64,000 nt of DNA from Niabella agricola. Lineage in GTDB: Bacteria > Bacteroidota > Bacteroidia > Chitinophagales > Chitinophagaceae. The translations under genes and the position numbers were made by a program. Positions 1-8,187 of this stretch are shown here, in pieces. Under the pieces are notes generated by a model. That model did no database searches, was not told the DNA's origin, and was given only the letters and a program-made list of their open reading frames with translations. The stretch covers positions 2,232,001 through 2,296,000 of the forward strand of contig NZ_JAJHIZ010000003.1 of the NCBI RefSeq assembly GCF_021538615.1. Reading direction: 5' to 3'. The stretch's first letter is position 1; each line of letters begins with the position of its first letter.

Positions 1-1146
1 ATCGGCAACTCCACCCTGCGGAGCGTATTTTTCCTGGCCCCGGTTTTCTATGCTACCCTGCTGGGCTTTGTATACAAAAGCGGAAAGGTGGAAAATACCC
101 CTGTCATTGTAATTGACCGGGATAATACCCCGCTATCGGCACAGCTTACAGAAATGCTGGGCGATAATAAAAGCATTAAAGTGCTCCGTTTCTTGCAGGA
201 ACCCGGCAATATAAAGGATGAAGTCATTAAACACGATGCCGCTGCGGTAGTGATGATCCCGCCAAAATTTGAGGCGGCCATGCTTCAGAAAAAATATCCC
301 GAAATCAACGTTTATATCAATACGGGCAACATGATGACCGCCAACTTCGCAACCAAGGCCCTGCAGCTGACCATCGGTACCTTTTCCGCCGGCGCCGCGA
401 TGAAAGGGCTGCAAAAAATGGGTATGAACCCGGGCCGGGCGGCAACACAATATGAGCCCTTTAAAACCAACTACATCACGCTGTTTAACACCACCAGTAA
501 CTATCTTATTTTTATGTGGCCGGCTATGCTGGCGGTTGTATTGCAACAGGTAATTTTACTGGCCATGGCTGTAAGCTTTGCCGCCGAATTTCAACGGGGT
601 TCTTTTATAAAAGAATATGCAGCTATGCGGCGCCGGGCCTTCCCCACCATGCTCATCAAGGTCATTCCTGTATGGATCTTCTCCATCCTGATCGTTTGCG
701 TGTATTATGTGATGCATATGATCTTCCGGGTTCCTCTTCCGGAAGGTATTTTCAACTTCATGCTGCTCTCGGCGGTCTTTGTAAGCTCGGCTTCCTTCCT
801 CGGGGTATTCATCAGCATCCTTATTCCCGATGCTTTAAAAGCCACCCAAATATTGATGGTATTGGCCTCACCCGCCTTTATCATCAGCGGCTTTACCTGG
901 CCCATGAGCGCTATGCCGGGCTTTGTACAGTTTATCGCAAATATCATCCCCTTAACACCGTTTTTGCAGGCATTTAAAATATTGCTGATCCAGAAAGGAT
1001 CGGCTCCGCTTATTGCGCCGTATATGAACCACCTGTTACTTTTACTGCTCATATATGCCCTTCTCGGCTGGATAGCGTTAAAGATCAAATTGTGGCAATT
1101 ATTTAAAACACCCCGGAAAGAGACTACCGCAACGGATGCTGCCTGA
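1..1146 (+). CDS. ABC-2 type transporter permease, 5' end outside window
   Basis: The reading frame is open from base 1, so the gene starts upstream of the window; the GTG at 88 that could pass for a start lies inside a conserved region. The visible 381 residues begin with a hydrophobic segment (about 6-24), then an extracytoplasmic domain of roughly 140 residues with the family-typical segment VIVIDRDNTPLS, then about five membrane helices in the C-terminal half. This is the plan of ABC2_membrane_3 permeases (YhgE/YbhR-like), which export drugs or lipids with a separate ATPase. The ATPase and membrane-fusion partner are presumably upstream. Substrate cannot be inferred. It is the last gene of its transcription unit. 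Confidence 0.85.
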   Translation: MGNSTLRSVFFLAPVFYATLLGFVYKSGKVENTPVIVIDRDNTPLSAQLTEMLGDNKSIKVLRFLQEPGNIKDEVIKHDAAAVVMIPPKFEAAMLQKKYPEINVYINTGNMMTANFATKALQLTIGTFSAGAAMKGLQKMGMNPGRAATQYEPFKTNYITLFNTTSNYLIFMWPAMLAVVLQQVILLAMAVSFAAEFQRGSFIKEYAAMRRRAFPTMLIKVIPVWIFSILIVCVYYVMHMIFRVPLPEGIFNFMLLSAVFVSSASFLGVFISILIPDALKATQILMVLASPAFIISGFTWPMSAMPGFVQFIANIIPLTPFLQAFKILLIQKGSAPLIAPYMNHLLLLLLIYALLGWIALKIKLWQLFKTPRKETTATDAA

Positions 1147-1442
1147 CAACAATGCTACCTGCACCCGCCAAAAAAACCAGCCGCTGATCACCCGTTTTCT
1201 ATACGGGTACCATTTTCATCAGTGCGATTAGCCATCAGGAAGATAAGCGATCACCTAAGTTTTGGACGAAAGAACGGGCATTCTCATTCGCTGTATACAC
1301 AGCAGGTTGCAGAACCGGCCGGGGCTGTATTTTAACTGCCAGAAACTGCACATCATGAACAAGCGGGGAGAGAAACCGCATCACCACAACGGGCCGGGGA
1401 GCAAAGCCGTTTAAAACACCCGGCGTGTAGCCATTGTTTCCG

Positions 1443-1558
1443 TTGTAATATTTTTTTGTGATATTTAAAAATATTACTGATGCTTTATTACAATTTTGTA
1501 ATACTTTTTTTGTGATATTTTTTTTTATTACAAATTTCTTTATCACAAAATACCAGCC
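1443..1558. repeat. AT-rich intergenic stretch with repeated word
   Basis: The gap 1147-1592 holds no convincing gene. Its right part is extremely AT-rich and contains the word TTGTAATA followed by a T run and GTGATATTT twice (1443-1466 and 1496-1520), plus a small palindrome ATTACAATTTTGTAAT (about 1488-1503). It lies between convergent genes (plus-strand permease and minus-strand Yip1 protein), so a role in transcript ending or as a protein-binding curved segment is possible. No promoter directed at a gene could be assigned. A minus-strand open frame across 1235-1546 translates the repeat into Lys/Asn/Ile-rich sequence and does not look like a protein. Confidence 0.4.
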
Positions 1559-1592
1559 CAGTGAATCGATGTAACGAACGCACCCAGACCGT

Positions 1593-2210
1593 TTACCGTA
1601 CCTGTATCGATTGAAGGATATCCTTCGACATGGAGAGGCCCATCGAAGGCATTACCAGTGCGCTCATGACCATACCGATGACTACGTAAACGGCAATCAT
1701 TACCAGCAGGGAAACAATAAAATATGAGAGATGCTTGTCTTCCGGCGTTTTTTTCATTTTGGGTAAGCCCAGGTACAGCAGGTACAGGCCATAAAGACCA
1801 AAAAGCGCACCAATAAAAGCAAGTGCCGGTAACACATTGAGCAAGCCGCCTACCCATGCAGGCGTATAGGCATAGGCCACCAGCTGCACAGACCGGCCCA
1901 TATTCTTTTCGGAGCTAAAACTAGGCGCCAGGGCATCAATTACAAAGGCACTGATAAATACGCCCACGATGCCCATGATTAATACATTTGCAGCCTGGTA
2001 GATTCCCCAGTTAATCCCTTTGACCCGGAAAAAACCGGCATCCATGCCAATAAACGCATAACCAATAAAAGCGGCCACAGCGGCAAGTCCTGCCAGTGGC
2101 AACACGTATCCGGCAATGACTTTTGCATTATCGGGTTGCTCCCCGTTAATAATATCCCATTCTGTTTTGGGAGCAAGGATCATGTTTTTTGCGCGGTTGA
2201 TGACATTCAT
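1593..2210 (-). CDS. Yip1-family integral membrane protein
   Basis: A 205-residue protein with about five hydrophobic helices (roughly 32-55, 72-98, 112-146 as two, 160-188). The N-terminus NRAKNMILAPKTEWDII is the typical opening of bacterial Yip1-domain proteins in Bacteroidota, where a short amphipathic region with a Pro-x-x-x-Trp motif precedes the membrane domain. The cellular role of bacterial Yip1 proteins is not established. It is a single gene; the ATG at 2210 is followed closely by family sequence. Its 3' end faces the ABC permease gene. Confidence 0.75.
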   Translation of the reverse strand: MNVINRAKNMILAPKTEWDIINGEQPDNAKVIAGYVLPLAGLAAVAAFIGYAFIGMDAGFFRVKGINWGIYQAANVLIMGIVGVFISAFVIDALAPSFSSEKNMGRSVQLVAYAYTPAWVGGLLNVLPALAFIGALFGLYGLYLLYLGLPKMKKTPEDKHLSYFIVSLLVMIAVYVVIGMVMSALVMPSMGLSMSKDILQSIQVR

Positions 2211-2361
2211 AATCAGATGTTTTTTAGTTTTTGAAATGGAGGGCTAAAGGTAGACTTCCGTTATCAACGCATTCATCGCTAAATCTGGCGATATGCGCCG
2301 TTGAAGCCGTCCTTGTAAAGATTGCGCCAGGCGGGCCGAAGAGCCACTTAACCTAGTTTAA

Positions 2362-2391
2362 GTATAAATCTTTTATACGGTTGTAACTTTA
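2362..2391 (+). promoter_or_regulatory. Dyad and promoter-like box upstream of 2409
   Basis: A perfect dyad GTATAAA-TCT-TTTATAC spans 2362-2378. It is followed at 2384-2391 by TAACTTTA, one base off the Bacteroidota -7 consensus TAnnTTTG, and then by the Shine-Dalgarno-like AAGGAG at 2398-2403. The arrangement suggests a short 5' leader with an operator just upstream of the -7 box. The regulator is unknown. Confidence 0.4.
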
Positions 2392-2408
2392 TATCACAAG
2401 GAGTAAAC

Positions 2409-2783
2409 ATGAACATGAAAACAGAAATTTTAGGTATCCATATCAATGAACAGGCCGCAAGCTTACTGAACGCACGAAAAAACAGTAACCTCGTGCAGGT
2501 GCTTACCGCCGAAGCAGCCGTGGAGCAATTCCAGCGCATCGATTTTGATGTAGTGGTAGCCCCCGAAGCATACCTGAACAAACAGGAGGAGGCCATGCTT
2601 AAAAAGCTGCTTTCCCTGAAGAACCATGACAGTATGTGGATCACCTACGATCCTGGTCATGAAGCAACACTGGCAACAGCGATCTCCGGGTTCTTCGAAG
2701 AACTGGAAACCGCTCCCAGGCATTCGTTCTCGGTAACCGACAATGGGCTCACACCCCCATTGGATATTGAGATCTTAAAATAA
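2409..2783 (+). CDS. Conserved small protein of unknown function, pirin-linked
   Basis: A 124-residue soluble protein with no signal peptide or membrane helix. I do not recognise a named family. Alternating hydrophobic strands and helices, for example TEILGIHINE, DFDVVVAPEAYL and SMWITYDPGHEATLATA, suggest a small alpha/beta fold, perhaps related to flavodoxin or receiver-like domains, but no catalytic signature is clear. It has a good ribosome site (AAGGAG) and an alternative in-frame ATG at 2415. It ends 16 nt before the first pirin gene, which has its own strong site (GAGGAG), so the two are very probably co-transcribed. A job connected with pirin is inference from position only. Confidence 0.65.
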   Translation: MNMKTEILGIHINEQAASLLNARKNSNLVQVLTAEAAVEQFQRIDFDVVVAPEAYLNKQEEAMLKKLLSLKNHDSMWITYDPGHEATLATAISGFFEELETAPRHSFSVTDNGLTPPLDIEILK

Positions 2784-2799
2784 AGAGGAGTAACATACA

Positions 2800-3666
2800 A
2801 TGAAAAAAACGATCGGAAAAATAGTCCCCAAACCCGCACAGCCACATATGGTGGGTGACGGGTTCCGGGTATATGGCTTCATTCCGGCTGCGGTCGACCG
2901 CAGGAGCATGAGCCCCTTCCTGGTACTGGATTTTAATCCCGAGTATAATTTTGGTCCGTCTGAAATTCCCCGGGGCGTAGGCGCACACCCGCACAAGGGT
3001 TTTGAAACGGTAACTATTGCCTATAAGGGAAGTGTACAGCATGCCGACAGCAGCGGCGGTGGCGGCATCATTGGTGAAGGCGATGTGCAATGGATGACCG
3101 CCGGAGCCGGCATCCTCCACAAAGAGTTTCATGAGGAGCAGTTTTCAAAAACCGGCGGTCCTTTTGAAATGGTACAGCTTTGGGTGAATCTTCCCGCACG
3201 CGATAAAAATGTGCAGCCACACTACCAGGCTATCGGAAAAGACCGGATGGGTAAATATCAGATCCCCGGCGACGGTGGCATTGTAAATGTGATTGCCGGC
3301 AGCTTTAACAGTGTACAGGGCCCGGCGAGCACCTACACCCCCGTTCACCTTTCGGATATCAAGCTGAAAGCAGGGGGAACGGTAACCACACAGTTCCCGG
3401 AACATTTTAATACTGCCTTACTGGTCATTAAAGGCGCAGTAACCGTAAACGGGCAGCAGGCGGCGGAGCACAGCTTTGTACATTTTAAAAATGAAGGCGA
3501 AGAGATCAGCATTACGGCTTCCGGAGATGCCGTGGCATTACTGCTGAGCGGGGAACCGATCCCCGAGCCAATTGCCGCCTACGGTCCGTTTGTAATGAAT
3601 ACCCAGGCCGAAATTTACGAAGCCATGGAAGACTTCCAGGCCGGTAAGTTTGGTACCCTGGATTAA
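2800..3666 (+). CDS. Pirin family protein (copy 1)
   Basis: 288 residues with the bicupin plan of pirins. The N-terminal cupin has HPHKGFETVT (His63, His65) and ILHKE (His107, Glu109), which match the three His and one Glu metal ligands of human pirin, so an iron-binding site is expected. The C-terminal pirin domain runs from about 170 to 285. Bacterial pirins of this type act as quercetin 2,3-dioxygenase-like enzymes or redox-dependent partners, and the substrate here is unknown. It follows the small unknown gene by 16 nt and is separated from the second pirin by a strong hairpin terminator. Confidence 0.9.
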   Translation: MKKTIGKIVPKPAQPHMVGDGFRVYGFIPAAVDRRSMSPFLVLDFNPEYNFGPSEIPRGVGAHPHKGFETVTIAYKGSVQHADSSGGGGIIGEGDVQWMTAGAGILHKEFHEEQFSKTGGPFEMVQLWVNLPARDKNVQPHYQAIGKDRMGKYQIPGDGGIVNVIAGSFNSVQGPASTYTPVHLSDIKLKAGGTVTTQFPEHFNTALLVIKGAVTVNGQQAAEHSFVHFKNEGEEISITASGDAVALLLSGEPIPEPIAAYGPFVMNTQAEIYEAMEDFQAGKFGTLD

Positions 3667-3674
3667 TTTTTAAC

Positions 3675-3709
3675 CCGGTGCGATCGGGAACCCAGATCGC
3701 ACCGGTTTT
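3675..3709 (+). terminator. Intrinsic terminator after first pirin
   Basis: A perfect 11-bp stem (CCGGTGCGATC, 3675-3685, with its complement at 3695-3705) and a 9-nt loop, followed by TTTT. It begins 9 nt after the stop of pirin copy 1 and ends the unit 2409-3666, so pirin copy 2 likely has its own promoter. Confidence 0.8.
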
Positions 3710-3735
3710 CATTTACTTTTATAAAAACATTCAGC

Positions 3736-4629
3736 ATGTCAAATATTGGAATGATCATCGAAGAGCGGGCCGCCGACATCGGTAATTTTCTCGTAGGCCG
3801 CCTGCTACCCTTCCGGCAGAAGCGTATGGTAGGGCCCTTTATCTTTATCGATCATATGGGACCGGCCAACCTGAAAGATTATCAGAACCTGGATGTACCG
3901 CCGCATCCGCATATCGGGCTCTCCACACTTACCTATCTTTTTGAAGGGGCCATCATGCATCGCGACAGCATTGGATCGGAAGTGGAAATTACGCCCGGCG
4001 CCTTAAACTGGATGACCGCCGGCAAAGGGGTGGTGCATTCCGAACGAACGCCGGCCCGGCTGCGCACCACCGATAAGCAACTGCATGGATTACAGATATG
4101 GGTAGCATTACCCAAGACACTGGAACAAAGCGAACCTTCTTTTACACACGTAGAAGCTTCCGCCATCCCGTCATGGGAACAGGGCGGCGCAACAATCAAG
4201 CTGATCTCCGGAACCGCATTTGGCAAAACCTCGCCCGTACCGGTGCACAGTCCGCAATATTTTATAAAGATCCAAACGCCCAGGGGCCAGGTATTGAATA
4301 TCGGAAAGGATCTTTATGGAGAAAGCGGTCTCTACATCCTGGAAGGCAGTGTCATCAGTGAAGGCCATACCTATGGCCCCAAACAGATCCTGATTGCTAA
4401 AGACAGCACGCTTTGTTCGTTTGAAACCACCGACCATACCACGGTGTTTATCTTTGGAGGCGAACCCCTCCCAGAGGAACGTTTTATTTACTGGAATTTT
4501 GTAAGCTCCGACAGGGCCGTGATCGAAAAAGCAAAGCAGGACTGGCAGGAGCAACGTTTTCCTCCGGTGCCCGGAGAAACAGATTTTGTGCCGCTACCGG
4601 ATCAATCGGGTCATCTGAAACAAAAATAA
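3736..4629 (+). CDS. Pirin family protein (copy 2)
   Basis: 297 residues, a distant paralogue of the preceding gene. It keeps all four predicted metal ligands: PPHPHIGL (His57, His59) and VVHSE (His101, Glu103), with the same numbering as in well-known pirins. The C-terminal half carries the second cupin, GSVISEGHTYGPKQ. It differs from copy 1 in its N-terminus (RLLPFRQKRMVGPFIFIDH), which is the commoner pirin form. It is probably a single-gene unit, flanked by hairpin terminators at 3675-3709 and 4664-4688. Confidence 0.9.
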   Translation: MSNIGMIIEERAADIGNFLVGRLLPFRQKRMVGPFIFIDHMGPANLKDYQNLDVPPHPHIGLSTLTYLFEGAIMHRDSIGSEVEITPGALNWMTAGKGVVHSERTPARLRTTDKQLHGLQIWVALPKTLEQSEPSFTHVEASAIPSWEQGGATIKLISGTAFGKTSPVPVHSPQYFIKIQTPRGQVLNIGKDLYGESGLYILEGSVISEGHTYGPKQILIAKDSTLCSFETTDHTTVFIFGGEPLPEERFIYWNFVSSDRAVIEKAKQDWQEQRFPPVPGETDFVPLPDQSGHLKQK

Positions 4630-4663
4630 TCGGCGCGGATTGTAAAAGCAGCCGCCTATAAAA

Positions 4664-4688
4664 TACCGGTATCAGCCGGTACCTTTTT
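4664..4688 (+). terminator. Hairpin terminator after second pirin
   Basis: Stem TACCGG (4664-4669) pairs with CCGGTA (4676-4681) around a 6-nt loop and is followed after CC by five T. It lies 35 nt past the pirin stop. The stem is short, so termination strength is uncertain. Confidence 0.6.
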
Positions 4689-4714
4689 AAAACCCACTCA
4701 ATAATCATATAGTT

Positions 4715-5029
4715 ATGAAACCTGAATATACAGCCATCCCACTTGTAAAAAATGATGCTGAAAAGCAATACCAGCTCACCATCGAGGGACATACAGCCTT
4801 TATCCAATTTAATGAAACCCCGCACCATATCAGCCTGGTACATACCGAGGTACCACCGGAGCTGGAGGGCAAAGGAGCGGGGACGGCCATTGTAGAAAAA
4901 ACCCTGGAAGCCATTGCGCAAAGTGGTAAAACACTGGTGCCGCTCTGCCCTTTTGTATTTGCGTATATCAAACGGCATCCCGACTGGAAGCGCATTGTGG
5001 ATCCGGGATTCAAGGGATTTGGGGAGTAA
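4715..5029 (+). CDS. Small GNAT-family N-acetyltransferase (YjdJ/NATD1-like)
   Basis: A 104-residue single-domain protein. The segment VPPELEGKGAGTAIVEKTL carries the acetyl-CoA pyrophosphate loop (Gly-x-Gly-Ala/Gly), and the C-terminal LVPLCPFVFAYIKRHPDW is the hallmark of the short YjdJ/NATD1 subgroup. These proteins are predicted acetyltransferases of unknown substrate. It is a single gene, preceded by a hairpin terminator and followed by a repeat-filled gap. Confidence 0.85.
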   Translation: MKPEYTAIPLVKNDAEKQYQLTIEGHTAFIQFNETPHHISLVHTEVPPELEGKGAGTAIVEKTLEAIAQSGKTLVPLCPFVFAYIKRHPDWKRIVDPGFKGFGE

Positions 5030-5036
5030 GCAGTCC

Positions 5037-5433
5037 GCTATCAGCTTTCAGCAATTAGCCCCTAGATTATAGCTTAAGAAGGCTTGCAGATTTCGCGGAT
5101 TTACACGGAAGAACTTGGCACCGATTACAATTTATCTGTGAAAATCCGTGTAATCCGTGAGAAAATTCAAGTATCGCAATACATCTAGGAAATAAATCCC
5201 TGGAACTTTTATCGTTCAGGATTCAAGCTTTGGCAATCAGCCTTTAGGTTGTTGCGTCTCCTGTTCGGAAAGGATCAATCTGTTGCGGATTGGCTTAAAT
5301 AAATAATCTGCATATTCCGGACGGAATCATCCGAAAACTGATCACTGACTGCTGATAGCCAATGTCATGAATCGTCAGCTTTTACCCCAAATGGCTCATT
5401 TTTGCCTGTGAGCATCCGTGTAATCCGTGAGAA
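5037..5433. repeat. Intergenic nested inverted and direct repeats
   Basis: The 456-nt gap between the GNAT gene and ffh contains no gene but three kinds of repeat. GCTATCAGC (5037-5045) faces GCTGATAGC (5351-5359) as an outer inverted pair. Inside, CGGATTTACACGGA (5096-5109) is complementary, with one bulge, to TCCGTGTAATCCG (5145-5157). The 20-nt word ATCCGTGTAATCCGTGAGAA occurs as a direct repeat at 5144-5163 and 5414-5433. Such words are typical of non-coding filler in Chitinophagaceae and resemble the inverted repeats in other gaps of this window. Confidence 0.6.
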
Positions 5434-5485
5434 CAATTGAGTATATCGGAAGGCTGAAAACGGATAGCGAATTACCGGCTGCCGA

Positions 5486-6826
5486 CTAACCCGGCATTTT
5501 AAACTTGCCCATTCCCGGCATCATACGGCCGAAGGCGCCCATCTTGTTCATGTTCTTCATCATATCCCGCATTTGCTCAAATTGCTTCATAAATGCGTTC
5601 ACTTCGGAAATATCCTTGCCGCTGCCCTGGGCAATCCGTTTACGACGGCTGCCATTGATCAGGTCGGGATTGCTCCGTTCTTCGGGGGTCATTGAATCAA
5701 TCATGGCTTCAATGCCTTTAAAACTTTCATCACTGATGTCCAGGTCCTTGATCTTGGCGCCCACGCCGGGAATCATTCCCAGCAGGTCTTTCATATTCCC
5801 CATCTTCTTGATCTGGTCCAGCTGTGTTTTAAAATCGGCAAAATCAAATTTATTTTTCCGGATCTTACTTTCCAGTTTCTTGGCCTGTTCCTCATCAAAT
5901 TGCTGCTGGGCACGCTCTACCAGCGTGGTAATGTCACCCATACCCAGGATCCGCTGCGCCATCCGCTCGGGGTAGAATACATCCAGCGCATCCATTTTTT
6001 CACCATTGCTTACAAACTTGATGGGTTTGTTTACCGTGTACTTGATCGACAGCGCGGCCCCCCCACGTGTGTCACCATCGAGCTTGGTGAGTACCACACC
6101 GCTGAAATCAAGGCGCTCATTAAAAGCTTTTGCTGTGTTCACCGCATCCTGTCCGGTCATGCTGTCTACCACAAACAGGATTTCCTGCGGGTTAACGGCA
6201 TTTTTGATATTGGAAACCTCCGTCATCATGGCCTCATCAATCGCCAGGCGACCGGCTGTATCGATGATCACCACGTTTTTATTTTTCGACCGGGCGGTTG
6301 CAATAGCATTCTGAGCAATCGACACAGCATCTTTATTTTCCGGTTCTATATGTACTTCCACCCCAATCTGCTCTCCTAGTACCCGCAGCTGCTCCATTGC
6401 CGCCGGGCGGTAAATATCCGCAGCCACCAGCAGGGGTGATAAACCCTTTTTCCCCTTTAAAAAATTAGCCAGCTTACCGCTAAAGGTGGTTTTACCGCTA
6501 CCCTGCAGTCCCGCAATCAAGATAACCGCCGGGTTGCCTTTTGCGTTAAAAACCGCCTCCTCGCCACCCATCAGTTCGGTCAGCTCATCCTTTACAATCT
6601 TTACCATTAACTGGCCGGGACTGATGGCATTCAACACCTTCTCTCCCATGGCCTTATCCTTGATTTTGTCCGTAAACTCCTTGGCAATTTTATAGTTTAC
6701 ATCCGCATCTACCAGTGCGCGGCGGATTTCTTTTACCGTAGCAGCAACGTTCAATTCCGTAATACGTGCCTGACCTTTAAGATTTTTAAAGGCCGATTCT
6801 AATTTATCCTGTAGACTATTAAACAT
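5486..6826 (-). CDS. ffh: Signal recognition particle protein Ffh
   Basis: The SRP54-type GTPase that binds 4.5S RNA and signal sequences and delivers nascent membrane proteins to FtsY. 446 residues from the ATG at 6826; the frame stays open to a TTG at 6835, but the family starts at MFNSLQDKL. Visible parts are the N helical domain, the G domain with LQGSGKTTFSGKLA, DTAGRL and TKLDGDTRGG, and the methionine-rich M domain with SGKDISEVNAFMKQFEQM and the tail MGAFGRMMPGMGKFKMPG. Length and motif order are normal. It is a single gene with its own -7 box. No 4.5S RNA gene was recognised nearby. Confidence 0.97.
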   Translation of the reverse strand: MFNSLQDKLESAFKNLKGQARITELNVAATVKEIRRALVDADVNYKIAKEFTDKIKDKAMGEKVLNAISPGQLMVKIVKDELTELMGGEEAVFNAKGNPAVILIAGLQGSGKTTFSGKLANFLKGKKGLSPLLVAADIYRPAAMEQLRVLGEQIGVEVHIEPENKDAVSIAQNAIATARSKNKNVVIIDTAGRLAIDEAMMTEVSNIKNAVNPQEILFVVDSMTGQDAVNTAKAFNERLDFSGVVLTKLDGDTRGGAALSIKYTVNKPIKFVSNGEKMDALDVFYPERMAQRILGMGDITTLVERAQQQFDEEQAKKLESKIRKNKFDFADFKTQLDQIKKMGNMKDLLGMIPGVGAKIKDLDISDESFKGIEAMIDSMTPEERSNPDLINGSRRKRIAQGSGKDISEVNAFMKQFEQMRDMMKNMNKMGAFGRMMPGMGKFKMPG

Positions 6827-6860
6827 ATTTACCAAAGATTTTTCACTGAAAAAATGCCTG

Positions 6861-6868
6861 CAAATATA
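6861..6868 (-). promoter_or_regulatory. -7 box of ffh promoter
   Basis: On the minus strand TATATTTG matches TAnnTTTG exactly, 34 nt upstream of the ffh ATG. No clear -33 TTTG was found at the expected distance. Confidence 0.55.
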
Positions 6869-6990
6869 CTATTTTAAAAAGCAGTAACCGCTAAAAACCG
6901 CCAGAAAGCACCATCCGCCGGGTTTTTATATGGCCAAAACGGGGTTTATCGGGAAAAAAACGGATCTGACCGTACAAACTCAAAAAAAAT

Positions 6991-7020
6991 TTTGAAAGTA
7001 TGATAATTTTTATATTATTG
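6991..7020 (+). promoter_or_regulatory. Promoter of START-like gene
   Basis: TTTG at 6991-6994 and TATTATTG at 7013-7020 are separated by 18 nt and resemble the -33/-7 elements of Bacteroidota (one mismatch in the -7 box). The ATG lies 33 nt downstream. Confidence 0.5.
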
Positions 7021-7053
7021 TAGCTAATTGAATTAACAAACACACCCCGAGCG

Positions 7054-7431
7054 ATGAGTAAACAGCTATACACCCTGGAGTACCCTGTACGTTGTTCTCC
7101 AACCATTTTGTACGAATTTTTGGCCACTTCCAATGGGTTGGGTGAGTGGTTTGCAGAAAATGTGGATGAGCGCAACGGACGTTTTTATTTTGGCTGGAAT
7201 GGCTCTTATGAAGAAGCTGAGGTGGTAGAACAGGAGGAAGAACGGCTGATCCGTTTCCATTGGGCCGGTTCTCCCAAAAATGAATATTTCGAATTCCGCA
7301 TCGATAAATCAGAGATCACCAATCAAACCATTTTAGTGATTACGGACTTTGCCGAGAAAAGGGATATCAAGGATCAAAGCCAGCTTTGGGATTACCAGGT
7401 TAAGGAATTGTTTCACCGGCTGGGGAATTAA
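7054..7431 (+). CDS. START-like (SRPBCC fold) domain protein
   Basis: 125 residues. The pattern CSPTILYEFLATSNGLGEWFAENVDERNG, then three or more beta strands (GRFYFGW, EAEVVEQEEERLIRFHW, EYFEFRI, TILVITDFAE) and a closing helix (QLWDYQVKELFHRL), is that of the helix-grip SRPBCC/START fold used to hold hydrophobic ligands. The ligand is unknown. Homologues in this phylum are small stand-alone cytosolic proteins. It stands alone, convergent with the next minus-strand gene. Confidence 0.8.
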   Translation: MSKQLYTLEYPVRCSPTILYEFLATSNGLGEWFAENVDERNGRFYFGWNGSYEEAEVVEQEEERLIRFHWAGSPKNEYFEFRIDKSEITNQTILVITDFAEKRDIKDQSQLWDYQVKELFHRLGN

Positions 7432-7462
7432 TTCCGGTACAAGTACAGCAACACCGTTTTTT

Positions 7463-8068
7463 TCAAAACAGCAGCTCCAAAAAATTCCGGAAATCCTTTT
7501 GCCAGATTTCCGGCGCCTGCTCCAGTGCTGCAATGGAGGCAAATGAGGCGATCTTGATAAAGGCTTCCTCCTGCAGCCCCATCCATTGCTGCAATGTAGC
7601 ATCCCGGAAAGGCCGGTAGCTGCTTCCCTGTATATCATGTTCCCATTCATCACCGTTCCAGCTTATATAATAAGAGGCATCCCCAAACAAGCCGCGCTGC
7701 TCCATTAACCGGGGCGCCAGCAGCGCGCTCCACTTTCCGGACAAATGCATTGTAGTACTTACCTGCTTTCCCCACCAGAATAAGCTACGGATGGCAAAAA
7801 CACCGTCCTTATCAAAGTTCCGCGGATAATCCAGGATCAGGTAGGGCAACCCTTTATAATTTTCTCCTCTTGAAATTTTTCCTGCATTTGCAAACAGTCC
7901 GGCTGGCAACCGGCCGGCATTTTCTTTAACTATGCCAAGTTGCTGCTGATGCAGTACTTCCAGCGATCTTTTTATTTTATGCAAAACCGCATTCTTTGTT
8001 AAAATGATTTCAGGATCAGCAACAATGGCCCACTCCTCTGGAGAAAGGCTTAATTTTGTTTCTTCCAT
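7463..8068 (-). CDS. Conserved hypothetical protein
   Basis: 201 residues, soluble, with no signal peptide. I do not recognise a named domain. It has a helical N-terminal half (TKNAVLHKIKRSLEVLHQQQ) and a strand-rich middle with many aromatics (YLILDYPRNF, FAIRSLFWWGKQVSTTMHL, ASYYISWNGDEWEH), and it ends in a helical tail. Codon use and the presence of long conserved-looking motifs argue for a real gene. It is convergent with the START-like gene and divergent from the Lpt permease; no function can be offered. Confidence 0.7.
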   Translation of the reverse strand: MEETKLSLSPEEWAIVADPEIILTKNAVLHKIKRSLEVLHQQQLGIVKENAGRLPAGLFANAGKISRGENYKGLPYLILDYPRNFDKDGVFAIRSLFWWGKQVSTTMHLSGKWSALLAPRLMEQRGLFGDASYYISWNGDEWEHDIQGSSYRPFRDATLQQWMGLQEEAFIKIASFASIAALEQAPEIWQKDFRNFLELLF

Positions 8069-8187
8069 TATGTATACGTTATTTGCAAATTAAATGAATT
8101 GTGGTTGAAACGGCAATAGCACATGGCCCCCGGACAATGTACTATTGACAAATGAACTATGAACCATAAAATAGAAACCGGAAACGT

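Noticed and set aside
88..90. GTG as the start of the ABC permease
   Set aside because: The frame is open to base 1 and the upstream codons encode a family-typical membrane helix, so the gene is cut by the window edge.
1235..1546. Minus-strand open frame of 103 codons between the ABC permease and the Yip1 gene
   Set aside because: The N-terminal part only translates the AT-rich repeat; there is no ribosome site, no recognisable domain, and the composition does not resemble neighbouring genes.
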